A model generated the notes under the pieces. It saw only the letters and a list, made by a program, of their open reading frames with translations. It had not been told where the DNA came from and searched no databases. From the NCBI GenBank assembly GCA_035578155.1, contig JAPWDM010000005.1, forward strand, positions 18,598,877 to 18,662,876: a stretch of DNA of 64,000 nt. Direction: 5' to 3'. The translations under genes and the position numbers were made by a program. This DNA comes from Brachynemurus nebulosus. Taxonomy: Eukaryota; Arthropoda; Insecta; Neuroptera; Myrmeleontidae. How positions within the stretch are numbered: position 1 is the first letter of the stretch; every line of letters begins with the position of its first letter. Shown here in pieces: positions 45,495 to 58,319 of this stretch.

Positions 45495-46904
45495 TTACTT
45501 AGAACACAAACGTGTGCGTCTTTTATAAGCTCGTTCTGAAAATCGCACTTTTAAAATTTTCGTATATTCTAGAGCACGTTTGTTATTTTCTACATCTCTT
45601 TTTAATTTTCTCAGAATGGTTCGACTCAAAAGTCGACGTTTTTTAATATTATCTCTTTTATTGGTGGAAACACTTACTTCCGTTCTAGTGCACTGATCTT
45701 CACTAGTATTAGCACCACTGTTTGATGGCTTTGATTGTATAATTTGATGCACGGGGGTATCCGTTGAACTAGCTGCATCATCAATAACCACTGTAGCTGT
45801 GGTGTTTGTAGCTGATACTGGAATTGAAGACGTCTTCGGTGTAGACCAATCATATGGTGTTAGCATAACACTGCAAGGTTTACACATTGTAGACAAAAAA
45901 GCAATTCGTATATTGTCATTCAGATGCGATTTGTACGTTTTTCCCGGAAACTTGTATGTGTGCGTCCAACGGTTTAAATATTTTTGACGTGTTACGTAAC
46001 CCACTTCGTATGTTGACCCGGGAATGATTGGTTCCGGCGTGGTGTTCAAGTAGCGATTCAGTCGATCTAAACGTTTCAAATGTGTTAAGTCGCGCACGAA
46101 ATATTTGATTTTAGTTGCCAAACGACGTCCAAGTTGCGATGAAAATGGGATGTACGGGGCATTCGTAAAATTGATACGATTGTTGACAAATTCGTTAGAA
46201 TTTCTGACAATAATTGACGAAAAATTTGTGTCTTTATTGTACAATTCTAAATACTGTAGAAATTCGGTTTGATTTAACGTTTTTTCGTAAATTTTCGGTA
46301 TATCGGAACGATTGGGACACTCTTGTTTGATATGTACTTCGTCATTTGTCTTTAAATATTTATTTAAAATATTACAATTTGGGCAAATTGTGTTAATTGT
46401 CATATTATCGAAATCGATAGTATTTGTAATATTTGTACTTTGTAAATCACTATTAAAATTTAAATCATACGTCATATTTTCATTTCTTAATGTCGCGATT
46501 ATTTTCCGTTCACTTTTCGTACGAATTGTGGTTAAATGTTTACAGTTTGGTAAAAATTCAATATTTAATAATTTTTGTTGTTTTGCTAATTCACTGGATA
46601 AATCCATTAACAATTCATAATTATAATATTTATAACATAATTTAATTAATGTTTTTAATTTATGGCGCCATTTTCGTGTTACCTTTTTTGGACGTTTAAT
46701 TGGATGTACAAACGGTAAATCTGGAAGCCACCATGGTGGTTCGGTAATTGTAGTATCGTTATTTTTATTCTCACTACTGTGTGCGTGTTGCACATTCGAA
46801 CATTGAACAAGAAAAGATATAAACTTTTCCATTTGATCGTCCGTCATGTCGTCCAAGTTCGTGAAATGACCGTCAGTGAAAAGTAATGGCAAGGTTGCAA
46901 TCAT
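45495..46904 (-). CDS. NRF1/erect wing-module-like nuclear protein, 469 aa, single open exon
   Basis: The longest intact frame in the window; function is not assigned. Residues 4-36 (LPLLFTDG...MTDDQ.EKFISFLVQCS) and 56-106 (PPWWLPDLPF...W...LKTLIKLCYKYYNYELLMDLSSEL) follow, in the same order, the LPPLTIDG and WWPEDIPW...IVKNCYK segments that come after the DNA-binding domain in NRF1/erect wing proteins. That DNA-binding domain is not present here. CPNC (174-177) and CKPC (341-344) could bind metal, and residues 416-467 are strongly basic, suggesting nuclear location. An in-frame TGA lies 9 bases upstream of the ATG. An AG just before the ATG (complement of about 46911-46912) could be an acceptor, leaving an upstream exon possible. 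AATAAA and an A12 run directly follow the stop, so an intronless retrocopy is also possible. Confidence 0.7.
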   Translation of the reverse strand: MIATLPLLFTDGHFTNLDDMTDDQMEKFISFLVQCSNVQHAHSSENKNNDTTITEPPWWLPDLPFVHPIKRPKKVTRKWRHKLKTLIKLCYKYYNYELLMDLSSELAKQQKLLNIEFLPNCKHLTTIRTKSERKIIATLRNENMTYDLNFNSDLQSTNITNTIDFDNMTINTICPNCNILNKYLKTNDEVHIKQECPNRSDIPKIYEKTLNQTEFLQYLELYNKDTNFSSIIVRNSNEFVNNRINFTNAPYIPFSSQLGRRLATKIKYFVRDLTHLKRLDRLNRYLNTTPEPIIPGSTYEVGYVTRQKYLNRWTHTYKFPGKTYKSHLNDNIRIAFLSTMCKPCSVMLTPYDWSTPKTSSIPVSATNTTATVVIDDAASSTDTPVHQIIQSKPSNSGANTSEDQCTRTEVSVSTNKRDNIKKRRLLSRTILRKLKRDVENNKRALEYTKILKVRFSERAYKRRTRLCSK

Positions 46905-48985
46905 AATAATCTTTCACACACGTCACAAAGCATTACACACACAATCAACAAAATTATTTTTGCAGTTACAATAATGATTTTTATTGTTAAATTTATTCAC
47001 TATCAATTAAAATCGTTAAATATGCCTATTTTTTTTGTAACCTACAATTGTAATGACGTATTGAATATTTGTAGAACATAATAATAATATGTATCCAGCA
47101 CCGTACACAAACCACACTCTACAGAACGGAGCAGTGATCGACCGAGTAACGTAGTGCGCAACTGTTTCTGCTAGATGTCTCTGACAGAATCAAGTTTATA
47201 TATTATACGTAACGATACAATCACTAGGCAAACGCACACATAACATACATACAAAAATAATGCTGATGTTGCTGAGAATACGAAAACAGTTCATATTATA
47301 ATGAATTGATAATGAACACATGAATAAATAAATTTAATTAACAATGCTTTTTTTTATTAAATAATCAATAATCATATTAATAATAAACAATATTCAATAT
47401 TATTTCTTGTTTATTTAATTTATTATTTCACTTGAACATTCTTACTACTTATTTTTAAACAATAAGTTTCACTTATTCTCTGCACTAAAACTAGTAGTTA
47501 GTCAGATTCAGAAACGAGTATACTTTATCCCGCTCTTCCACTTCCATTTTTAGTATCAATAAAACAATCAAGAATAACTTAAAAATATTTTTATTCCTTA
47601 CATTTTATTCCTAACTTAAAAATAGTTTTCAAAGAAATGTTTATTTTTATAATTATTCTATTATTCCTTTTCACATTTTTAAACATCGAATACTTTCCTG
47701 TTAATAGAATTTATTAATTTTATTATATTTTATATTTCTCCCGACATGTCTACAAAAAAATTTTGTAAGTCCTTATTTGTATATAATGAAATATCAGAAA
47801 TAATAAACTCAAAATTTGCTGGAATTACATTTATTGATTGAACATAATGTTTCAAAAAAATTAAATTTTGATGACCCATTTTCTTTCGATATGTGACTAT
47901 TTCGAATAAAAGAGAATTAGCTTATTACTGATTCAAAAAATAATAAAATAAAAAATCAAATTATATTGTATTGTATAGAGCGTATAGAGCCATATGACAT
48001 ACAATAATAATTACTTAGGTAGTTACCTGGTGTCCTAAATTGATATTAAATTATGTAATTTTAAAATTTTTTTCACGTACTGTACCTGTTTAATATGATT
48101 TAGATATTTTTTCATTTTTTTTGCTCTGCCATGTTTTGCCAATGTGGCATGCGGTGTCGGTTTCTGATACATATCATAAATAAAAATGTAACATATGCTT
48201 GTCTATCTGTCTGCCTGTCGGTATGGAAAACTGAGCTGGTTGTGGGTTTTGAGACATACACACACAAAAAGCACACCACCAAACATGAGCTATCCAAGCA
48301 TCTCATCTCCGTGGAGAATTAGATGACAGAGTTATGGTTTTTAGTGAAGATATGAACGGTATAAGTCAACTAGAAATATGATTGTACTTTCAAGTCATAC
48401 TCCAACCAAACACAAGTTTTTAGATAGAGATGAGCAAAAAAACAAAGACAACAAAAGAATAATAATAAAAATATGTTATGCACAATAAATGGTGTGTGTT
48501 AGAATAGAAATAGATGACAAACACGGGATCGGGATTTGTAATGTAAGTCTCCGATGAATTTCTATAACATCCTAGCAACAAACGTACCTATCTAGATGAT
48601 AGCTTGTCATATCAAGCGAAAAAGTTTAAACAAGAAACGACATGTTCTAGAAAGATATATTTAATAAATTAATAACAGAAATTCAATTATATTATCTTAG
48701 TTCACAGAAATTATATTTTGTGTCTCTTTATAGGTTCTCTGATAACAGGAAGTAAACTGTCACTTTTTATTTCAAAGAGAAAAAATATTTTTTATAAGGC
48801 AATTTACCTGAAAAAAGCTTTTTCCTTTATTTATTAACAAGATTGCTAAGTGATTGTAACGTTTAGTGTAGAGGCGGATTCAGTTCTCAAATTGAGAGGG
48901 AATTTCATATTTTTCCAACAGATTCATAATACATTTTTGGCATTTTTTAATAGAAAACAAACCGTAATATGTGAAACATTTAAGG
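46905..48985. other. Upstream flank of the NRF1-like gene; no other gene seen
   Basis: A GC-richer patch at about 47095-47195 would lie 190-290 bp upstream of the gene's ATG and could hold its promoter or an upstream exon, but no TATA/initiator pair can be assigned with confidence. TGACGTGTGTG sits just before the ATG on the minus strand. The remainder is AT-rich; a TCTG-rich run lies near 48198-48220. Confidence 0.35.
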
Positions 48986-49009
48986 GGTTCCCAAAGTTTC
49001 TCGCTAAAA

Positions 49010-49172
49010 CAGTCTCCACATTCTCGCCGAGGTTGGACGAAACGAGAATGTAGAGGGTCATTTCGTTGTGTCTCGCGGTTGGTGTTTTAATGCTATTCAT
49101 ATGCTTCGGCCAACCTCAGCGAGGAACTTCGACGAGGAACCTCGTCCTACTTCGGCGAGAATGTGGAGACTG
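49010..49172. mobile_element. Short TIR element, 163 bp
   Basis: CAGTCTCCACATTCTCGCCGA at the left faces TCGGCGAGAATGTGGAGACTG at the right, a perfect 21-bp pair. A second inner pair (CCGAGGTTGG and CCAACCTCAGCG) supports a folded structure. No clear target duplication. The overlapping frames are not genes. Confidence 0.85.
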
Positions 49173-49695
49173 CTTAACGGATCAAATTTTAAATACAAAA
49201 ATATTTGGCGGACCAAGAAAAAGTTTTAAAATAAGGAAGAAACCAAAGAAAAATGCCTTATTTTGCTTAAATTCCATCGTTTCGGTAAAAATACAGTTAC
49301 AGTAAATAAATACAATTACAGTGGAACCCAATTTACAAATTGAAAACAGAGGCGCAGCCTAATAAAAAAAATCGTCACCTCATCTGAACGAATTTTCCCA
49401 TTTTTACAAGGAAAATGAAAATTTCAAACACAGATTAACTAAATTTCACTTACTAAACTGATTCATATTATTTTTGTAGCCATTATTTCAAAAACGAAAA
49501 ATTGAACTTGGTGACGCAAACCGTAATTTTGATGCTATAAATATATGAAAATTGAAGCAAAGTTTTCGTTTATTCATTTTTGATAAAACTGGAGTTTTGA
49601 ATACAACAAAAAAATCACATGCAGAACTTAAATTACATTTCCCGAATAAATTTGGTAAAAACCTAATTTAAGTAAAACTAAATCACCGAATAAAT
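49173..49695. other. Non-coding stretch, nothing recognised
   Basis: No gene or element was recognised between the TIR element and the R5 tandem block. Confidence 0.4.
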
Positions 49696-49699
49696 TACA

Positions 49700-50150
49700 C
49701 AGCTCCACAAAAAAAATCAAAAAACTTTGATCTGACGTCTGACCATACCTACTATATGTTTTTGAGGTCACTGAATCTGAATCCGAGGTTTATTTTACTC
49801 CATCACGTCAGGATTTTTCATAACCTCAAAATTTTAGCTTGAAAACGAGAATAATCCACAAAAAAATCGGAAAAATTTGATCTGACGTCTGAGTATACAT
49901 ACTATATGTTGTCGAGGTCGCTGAATTTAATTCCGAGGTCCATTTAACCCCATAACTTGACAATTTTTCATAACCTCAAAATTTTGGCCTAAAAACGAGA
50001 ATAATCCACAAAAAAAATCTAACTAATTTGATCTGAAGTATAACTATACTTATCATATAAGTATTTTTAAGGTCGCTGAATCCAAACCCGAGGTCTATTT
50101 AGCTCCAATTTGCAGTATTTGGGGATAATGTATCTTATTACAAATATAAT
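49700..50150 (+). repeat. Tandem repeat family R5, three ~150-bp units
   Basis: TTTGATCTGACGTCTGA-type words start at about 49727, 49877 and 50028, each followed by TATGTTNTNGAGGTC, CTGAAT, CCGAGGT, and then TTTTTCATAACCTCAAAATT and ACGAGAATAATCCACAAAAA (third unit incomplete). The period is 150-151 bp. Confidence 0.85.
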
Positions 50151-50455
50151 TTTGAGTAGCTGAGTTTCAAGGTTTTTGGAGTTTTTGGTCACAGGATTAC
50201 AACAACATTTATTTTCTCACGTTCTCACGATATGATGATACAGTGCAAATGTCCAGAAATACTGGCATACGCGGCTCATGATCGTTGGGTAGCGAGGTCT
50301 TGGGGTTAATGAGTATGTAAGATAACAGCTTATGGGATTTATAGGTTTTAGTGAAAAGGCTAAAATAGTGACCGGTTTTTTTTCTTTTAAGCAATAAAGG
50401 GATTAAAAATTGAAGGGATTATTTTGGTTTTTGGACTAAAATTTGTAGGTTATGT

Positions 50456-50715
50456 AAAACCTTAAAGTAATAGGGGTTGATAAACCTGGAATTCAGATTC
50501 AGCGACCTCGAAAACATATAGTCAGTATGGTCAGACGTTAGATCAAATTTTTTCGATTTTTTTTGTGCATTATTCTCGTTTTTAAGCTAAAATTTTGAGG
50601 TTATGAAAAATTCTGACGTGATGGAGTAAAATAAACCTCGGATTCGGATTCAGTGACCTCAAAAACATATAGTAGGTATGGTCAGACGTCAGATCAAATT
50701 TTTTCGATTTTTGGT
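50456..50715 (-). repeat. R5 tandem repeat, inverted block of about two units
   Basis: The same unit in the opposite sense: GTCAGACGTTAGATCAAATT and, 150 bp later, GTCAGACGTCAGATCAAATT, with AATTTTGAGGTTATGAAAAA between. Together with 49700-50150 it forms a large inverted arrangement around a ~300-bp centre. Confidence 0.85.
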
Positions 50716-52005
50716 AATCCAAATCTGAGGTAACGATTAAGAACACAATAAAATTTGAATTTAACCGTTCGGCAGGAGAATCATAATCCCTATACCGACC
50801 CCCCCCCCCCACCGTTATCTGGGCTTGTTTTTAAAAGTTTAGTTTTGGTAAAAATGACTTTGAAAATACAAAATTGCTTTTAGAAAATACAAAATTTCTT
50901 TTTTCCAGTGGATCTGTTTATCCCATTAGTAAGCTTATGATTTATGACGTTCAGAGAATGATTTATCTCCGTTCAGAGAAAGGTCATGACCCGCATGATC
51001 TACCCCTGTATCCACGCTGAAAAAGAACAACTAAAGGGTTTTATTTCTAATGATAATCTTTACAAAGGATTACATTTTCCTTTGTGTTTACTGTCATTAA
51101 CATACATTCATACATACGGTGAGATAAAGAAATTTTCTACATAATTAGATTTTCTATTGTGTGTGAAATTTCCTAAACATTTTCCAAGAAATACAGACGT
51201 GAAACGGAGGCGTGGTTGAAACGTATATCAGTGTTTACTAGATCATCAAAGTTCTCTTGTAATTAGATGAAAGACCAGTAATATTACTTACTTCATATAC
51301 ATACCATGCATTGTATAATTTGGCTTCAAAATAATATGAAACTTTTGCCAAGGGTTGCTATAACAGTAGCCAATGATTGTATACTTATACAGTGAACACT
51401 GGTCTTTGAAAGTTTCAGTTGAATTTTCATTTTATTGTATCTAATGTAATATTGTATATATATTATGTCGCAGAATAAATAGTGTTGCCAATATTAAGAT
51501 AAATTATTGTGTCCGTTTTATCATTGTTAAAATACACTATCGCAACAAAATGTTCGAAAAGTAAAACATTCATTTTTAAATTACTGCAATAGTTAGACCA
51601 AGCAGAAAAAACTTCCTCAGTCCAAATAAAAATTAGGAAATAAATTCGATATCCGATATCGAAGTTTCTGATATCCGGATTCTTCCACAAAAGGAGGATT
51701 TAGTTGTGTATAATATATTTACGAAACTGATGAATTTCGTTTCCAAAATTAAACATGTGTCTTCTGTCATCCTCTCAGCCAATCGCCTAGATTTAACCTG
51801 GAGACTCACTATTTGCAGTTTTTACGCGCGAACATTGTTCAGATTATTATTTACATCAAAACTTGTTTTATCCTGGCACTCCCTGGATTACATAAGCAAA
51901 AAAATCATTTTATACAAACTCAATACTTGAAAAATATTTTTATCAATCTGTAAAGACAAATACACCTAAAAATATAGCAAAAATTAGTGATCTTATTATT
52001 TTAAT
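50716..52005. other. Non-coding stretch, nothing recognised
   Basis: A C10 run lies near 50801-50810. Short frames on both strands have no motif. Confidence 0.45.
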
Positions 52006-52009
52006 TAAA

Positions 52010-52105
52010 AATCACTTGGTGATTGAAAAATTACCGAACTGAGTCTGTTGGGACTCCAGCCTACCCAGAATTTTTGATAACCAATCACGCGCTTTACTTT
52101 TAGGT
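52010..52105 (-). repeat. tRNA-derived SINE, diverged minus copy
   Basis: On the minus strand the order ATTGGTTATCAAAAATTCTGGG, GGAGTCCC, CAGTTCGGTAATTTTTCAAT and TTTTTAATTAA parallels the tRNA 3' half plus tail at 59750-59831. The B box is damaged. Confidence 0.6.
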
Positions 52106-52342
52106 CATTATTTTTAATTAAAATAATGATTTGGTGTTATTGTGTTCAGACATTAAAAGTAAGCGTATATGAATATTAACGAATTAACGTATGTTTAAAA
52201 ACGAAAAGAAGTTTTATATCGATATACGATATATATCAATAATATTGAAATTAAAATAATTGCTTGTGGCAACCAAGAAAGTAACTAACATAATTATGTA
52301 ATTGACACAGTATTGTTAAAATGGACTGGTTCCCGAACAAGG

Positions 52343-52906
52343 ACCGATAGTAGGGATGATCGATATTCATCGATGGTAGAAAAACATCGATGTTTAGAGG
52401 GAAAACATCGACGTTATGTCCTCGATAACATCGACACATCGATGTTACGAGAATAATATCGAAACATCGATATTACTCTAAGCTATCCAGTATTTAAAAA
52501 ATCCTGTAGCTGATTTAAAACAGGATCCATTACTTTTATTGCAAGTTTTAGGATCCACTTATCGAAACTTGAAAAAAATTCCTATTAAATATTTCTGTTG
52601 CACAGCAACTTCAACAACTTCAGAGAGATTTTTTTCAAAAGCTGGACAGCATTTGTATCAACAGCACAACAGATTAAAAGGAAAACTTCTAACAAAGTGA
52701 CTTTTTGCAAAGTGTACCAAATAAATACTGGCAATATTAATTTTTAATAAATAAAATAATAGATTATAATGGTTCTTTATTTTGTTACATAAACATCGAT
52801 GTTTTCGAACATCGATGTTTTTCGTTCGATATATATCGTATATCGATACTCTTGAATCGATGTTAACATCGATGTTTTTCTAATATCGATCATCCCTAAT
52901 CGATAG
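52343..52906 (+). mobile_element. hAT element, 548 bp, internally deleted
   Basis: The ends TAGGGATGATCGATATT and AATATCGATCATCCCTA are near-perfect inverted repeats at 52351-52898. The flanking octamers ACCGATAG and ATCGATAG match at 7 of 8. Both ends carry clusters of ACATCGATGTT palindromes, probably subterminal binding sites. A C-terminal transposase remnant is inside. Confidence 0.9.
52524..52721 (+). pseudogene. hAT transposase C-terminal dimerisation domain remnant
   Basis: The frame reads DPLLLLQVLGSTYRNLKKIP, IKYFCCTATSTTSERFFSKA and GQHLYQQHNRLKGKLLTK to a TGA at 52698-52700, with LFAKCT just after. The KY.C..ATST.SER.FSKAG....RNRL pattern is the signature of the hAT C-terminal dimerisation region. 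The BED finger and catalytic core are absent. The TGA may be a mutation, since the residues after it still fit the domain's end. Confidence 0.85.
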
Positions 52907-52985
52907 TCTTATGGTAAAAGCTGCTAAAATACTGGTTATCAAGAATTCTGGGATCGAATCTCAGTCGATCAAATTTAATAATTTT

Positions 52986-54640
52986 TTTTTAATTACGATG
53001 TAATTTTTAATTATAGCAGATATTTTAATAATCTGAACAAAAGCCAAAACAATTCAGGTAAAATTTATTCTACTATTTTGATGATAAAAATAAAAATTTT
53101 GTACCCAACTTAGTTTTTCACAAAAAGATTAATATTTTTCCACTTATTACAAGCATTTGCTGCTTGTTAGAGCTTCTTCTTTTATAAAAGCACTGTATTT
53201 CAACATTCCCGGCCCATATCCATCAAGACAAGTACATAAAGCGCACCAGATATTGGCAATTTACAAACGTAGGGTGTCTATACATACATATGTACACTTG
53301 GTTGATTACTTTGTTTTGCAAACAAAACTACCTACCTGGGCGTTATTTTACAATTACATACATATTATTGTGAGCTATCAGTATTTAGAGCTTTCCAACG
53401 GAGCTTTGAAAAGTGGAAAATAATTATTCAGAGTGTTTATTCACTGTGGTCCGTAATATGGGACTGGTCGTACACACACGTATTCACAAAATGTGAATGA
53501 GCCCCAGATGGCGTTCACACCTAAATGTGAATTAAATTTTCTCCAATTTATTTGTAAATAGAAACTATTATTGTATTCTATTTTACTGCAAAAACACCTA
53601 CTAGACCAACCCAACGATTAATTGTTACTTTGAATTTAAAAACGGGGAAAAAGATAAATATTATTTTTTTAAATAACAAAACAGAAATTCTGACAACGCT
53701 GTTACAAATCTTTCCTATTCTATTATTATTTGAAACCAAATGCCCAGATAATATAGAAATTTTAATATGTATGCAGAGTCGAATTTACATAAGGACATTT
53801 TTCTTGCTCGTCAGTCCAAATTATCGAGCAATTAAGAAAAATTTCTTTAAGGGGCTTGCACAATAGTATGCAGGGGCCTCCACACAAATAGATCCGACCC
53901 TGCTTAGTTGCTTGAAATAATCTGTATAAGTAATTATGAATAACAGCCAAAAAAACCAATGAATAAAATCATTCTGTTCAAAAGTAACAAGTAATCAAAA
54001 TTTATTTTGCGTTTTTGGAGTAAAGCTGGAACCACGTTGTGTAAAGTAAGATTTTCTAAAAATCATAGTCTATAGAATTTTTCGAAATTTTGCCACTGGT
54101 TCCGCATATGTTGACATATTCATATTTCAGGTCACTTCCATCCACTCTGACGCCATTTTCGAAAATTTGAATGTCGACTGAAGTGATTTATGAAAAAAAT
54201 TTTGCTCTTAAAAAATAATAAAGACTTTTTGTAGCATATTTCGTACAAATTTTATCGATTTTCATTATGAAGGTCTTGAGAAAAATCGAAAGAAATCAAA
54301 ATTTCTGATTTTTCAACTGGAAAAAATATGTTTAAATTTTATTACTTATACTGGTTTCATATCTTCAACTTCAGTAGATCTGGAGATATTCACTGATTTA
54401 TATGACAACACATGTACACACTTCCAGTAACATTTTTCCATTCAGTTATTTTTTTCTGGGATCCTTAGGCCCTAAAACGTTACAATCACGTAAGAACCGC
54501 ATCTGCTCAAATTTGTCTGATTACCCAACTCTTCTATCTTATTTAGTCCACATGAACAGAAAAGTAAAAATATACGAAAAATCCTACACTACTATTTAAT
54601 AGTAAAAAATATCTAAGAATACCTAAAAACTTGAAACAAA
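52986..54640. other. Mostly featureless, with one hAT end fragment
   Basis: CAGGGGCCTCCACACAAATA then GATCCGACCCTG at 53871-53903 looks like one end of a CAGGGTCGGATC-type hAT MITE, without a partner. The frames at 53157-53423 and 53630-53866 have no recognisable domain. Confidence 0.4.
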
Positions 54641-54646
54641 AGAATA

Positions 54647-55205
<559 letters not shown>

Positions 55206-55823
55206 GAAACTCGGCTTGTGTATGTACTTTTCTTACCTGACGTAAACACTTGATTTATGTTTATGCAATCCTACATACGTTTGTGTATCCACGTTTGTAT
55301 AAAAATGTAATAAAATACAACAAAAAATATAAGGAATTTTACAAGAACAAATTCAATCCAGCCAGCAACAAACTTCTAGCGCAAGCAGTTTTCGAGTCGT
55401 CAAACAGATGGTTAGACCGATAGACAAACAGATGACACATGCATGGAGGTATAAGTCGTACAGTAAGCAAACGTAGCAAGTTATATATAGCCTATCTCAG
55501 TTCTGCGATGTGTAATATAAATGTACATTGTACATTTGTACAAGATACTCCCATTTGAACGTAACAAATCCTTATTTATATTAAAACCACGAGAAGGAAA
55601 ACAAGAAAATTCTTTTCTTGAAGGAAAGTTTCGCGATTGTAAATTACCTAGAAATTATAGGATGGTCTACTTTGCGAGTGGCAAAAATATTTTAAATCAT
55701 TTTGTCACAAGTATAGCAACGATCTTCACTGGCAGTTCAGCTAAATTTACCTGTTAAGTATTCATTTGTAAAAATTAGATTGTAGGGATATGCCTTTAGT
55801 AACGTGAAGTTGATAAAAATTTA

Positions 55824-55863
55824 AATACCCCTGTCCCAACATCTGCATAACATAGCGAATTTC
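55824..55863 (-). repeat. R1 repeat, terminal fragment
   Basis: ATACCCCTGTCCCAACATCT then GCATAACATAGCGAATTTCC matches the terminal ~40 bp of R1, in the same sense as copy C. Confidence 0.7.
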
Positions 55864-58315
55864 CTCCTATTAACTTATTTTAGTTCAAAAAATAATTTTT
55901 CAAAAAATTACAAGACATAATAATTAATAACAGTGAGATTCTACGTCCGTTTTCCAGACTATTGTCTAATGCAGACGCCACCTAGAATTATTTTTTTTAT
56001 CTACAAAATCATCAGTCTAAAGAATTCAAATTATTAGTTAGGAAAATAATTCAAATATCACTAATAAATATCTTACATGAGTTTAAATAAATCAAAAATA
56101 CACTGTTTATTAAGTTGCGTAAGATCTGACTTTGACTAATTAAAAATGGTCAAGTGGGAGTAAGCTAATAAATGCGATGACAAATATGACGAATTTATAA
56201 TGATTTTCTTGTACTACAAAATCTAAAAAAGTGGGAACGCGTACTTTTTTTAGTTAATTGTACTTAGTTTTTTTGCACAAAATTTTAAAAGGACTTTATT
56301 TTCTTAAAAAGCGGTGGCAACCCTAGTCACATGTATACCTATATTAAATTATTGTACTAAAAAAAAAATACCCATAAAACCTGTAAATCCAGCAGGTACT
56401 TAACACATTAATATTTTTTGTATATATCAACATCTAAAAACATTTTGAGTCCCTTTTTGGCAATCATGGCAGAACTAAAACACTTTTTGAAATTTTTTTT
56501 ATTGTTAAATCGAAACGTTCTTTTGAAATCGGTTAAAATTACGATACTTTACATTAAAATGTCGACACAACCACCCCCTAGTTAACTACCCCTAGACTTA
56601 ATACTAGAAAATTGAGAAAAAATAGGTAATTAGATTTTTTACGTAGATTTTATTTGTTATGATTGAGTTATAAAATTCAAAAGGATATTTTAAAAATGTG
56701 TATCCGCTATAAGCTTTTGCCTGGAGGAAATACAAAAATCGACTACAGCGCTCAAGGTGGACAAATATATCAGTTTATCAGGACGACATTTGTACATAAT
56801 TAAACTATTTTCTTTAAGAAAAAGTATTTTTTTTAAATACTTGTTTGATATTTTCAAGGCGAGTACTTATTACAATATCTATTTACCAGATTCTAATACA
56901 AAATAATAAAAAAAATATTTGTAACACTATACTATCAAACTTCATTTTATTTAGAAATTTTTAAAAAATATCATAAAAGGGACCTCTTATGCTTTTTATT
57001 GGTTAATTATTGAAACATATTTTATTTTCAGACATTTTTGAGATAAAATGAGCAGATGTGTATGGCTTTTATTAAACAAATTTCAGTTCTTCAATATATT
57101 TTCCATTCATTTTAAAATAGTAAAATGTCCTGATAAATGGTTAAATAATCATTTGATATACGTGGCTATACTTTCGGCTTTATAAAAAAAAGGAACATTT
57201 ATACCGTAGCTTAAAAACTTCATAAACCAGAGCAGGATTCACAGGAAGACACTGGGAGCCTCGAGAATTGAAATTATGAGACCTCTCACAACTAAGGTTA
57301 TAATTAATAACACGAACAGGCGAAATTTTAAAACATTCTTTGTTGTTCTTGGACGTACACTGTATATCTAAGAACCCTTGTAAATAAAATGAATGTATTG
57401 ACTAAAAACTTGCTGAACTAAATCAACGTAATTTTTTAGTAAGTAATAAAACATTAAGATCTCCTAGTAAAAGACTATCTTTTTGGCTTTGGAGGATTAT
57501 TGCCAAAAAATGATTCTATTCTAAAAGTTAGCAATACATTTTTTTAGTTTTTCCCAATTTTTTTATTTTAAATTTTATCACCTTAAAACAGACTTCCACA
57601 GCAAAAATGCCCTGCATTCTTCCCAGGACAAATCCGGTCCTGTGTTCAGCCACGATAAAAATGTTAAAAATTGTGATTATCAAGAAAACTCACCCGGTAT
57701 GATACTGCGAAAGTAATAGCACTTTTATTTCAATTTTTTTGCACAACGAAGTATAGTTTATAAAATAAATAAAATAAAAAAGTTAAATTGCTGTTAAGCA
57801 TTTTTCCTCTTGACTCGTAATTATTTTAAAGTCAGGTATTATAAATTTTATTTTAGTTCATTTCAAGTATATTATTTTTATTAAAAAAAGATTCCAATTA
57901 TTACAGTAAAATGTTAAATCTGTCTGACTTCTGACACTTTTTCATATATGTATAACAATGTAAGTAGTCCAGACAGTAAAAATATTATAAATTCTTAAAA
58001 TTTTTAAGTCAGATTAATACCAATAATTATGTATTTAACACAATAATTTAAGAACAAATTTGTAGCTCGACTCTCCCATATTTAACAAAAACTGGCACTG
58101 AAGTACTGTTGTTGATTTCCTTTTGTCAAAGTTTTCAAATTTAAGAATTAAGCAAAGACTCAGTGCAATCTATTTATTTGGTGAAATTTTGATATTACAG
58201 TAATTGTGAGGTTGCAATTAAATTAGATATGAATATGCATCTAATATAAGGATAGATAATTCCGAGTTTAAAAAAAAAAATATATTTAATATGTTCGCAA
58301 AGCAGGTATTGATTG
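55864..58315. other. Mostly featureless, with a possible decayed hAT element
   Basis: CAGAGCAGGATT at 57228 and AATCCGGTCCTG ending at 57642 could be the ends of a decayed hAT element of 415 bp, but the flanks do not match. The ~39-bp repeat shared with 13.7 kb lies near 56668. No gene was supported. Confidence 0.35.
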
Positions 58316-58319
58316 GGTC

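Larger units (their letters stand above)
52310..52985 (+). repeat. tRNA-derived SINE split by a hAT element
   Basis: GGTTCCCGAACAAGGACCGATAG before the hAT element, and GTCTTATGGTAAAAGCTGCT then ACTGGTTATCAAGAATTCTG and GGATCGAATCTCAGTCGATC after it, align in order with 59710-59791. The break falls in the 5' part of the tRNA-like region. The tail keeps AATTTTTTTTTAATTA. This dates the hAT insertion after the SINE. Confidence 0.7.

Noticed and set aside
45799..46620. Plus-strand frames of 62 and 102 codons
   Set aside because: They lie opposite the 469-codon minus-strand gene and are antisense shadows.
57228..57642. hAT MITE with CAGAGCAGG and CCGGTCCTG ends
   Set aside because: The ends match only partly and the flanking octamers differ; kept only as a remark.
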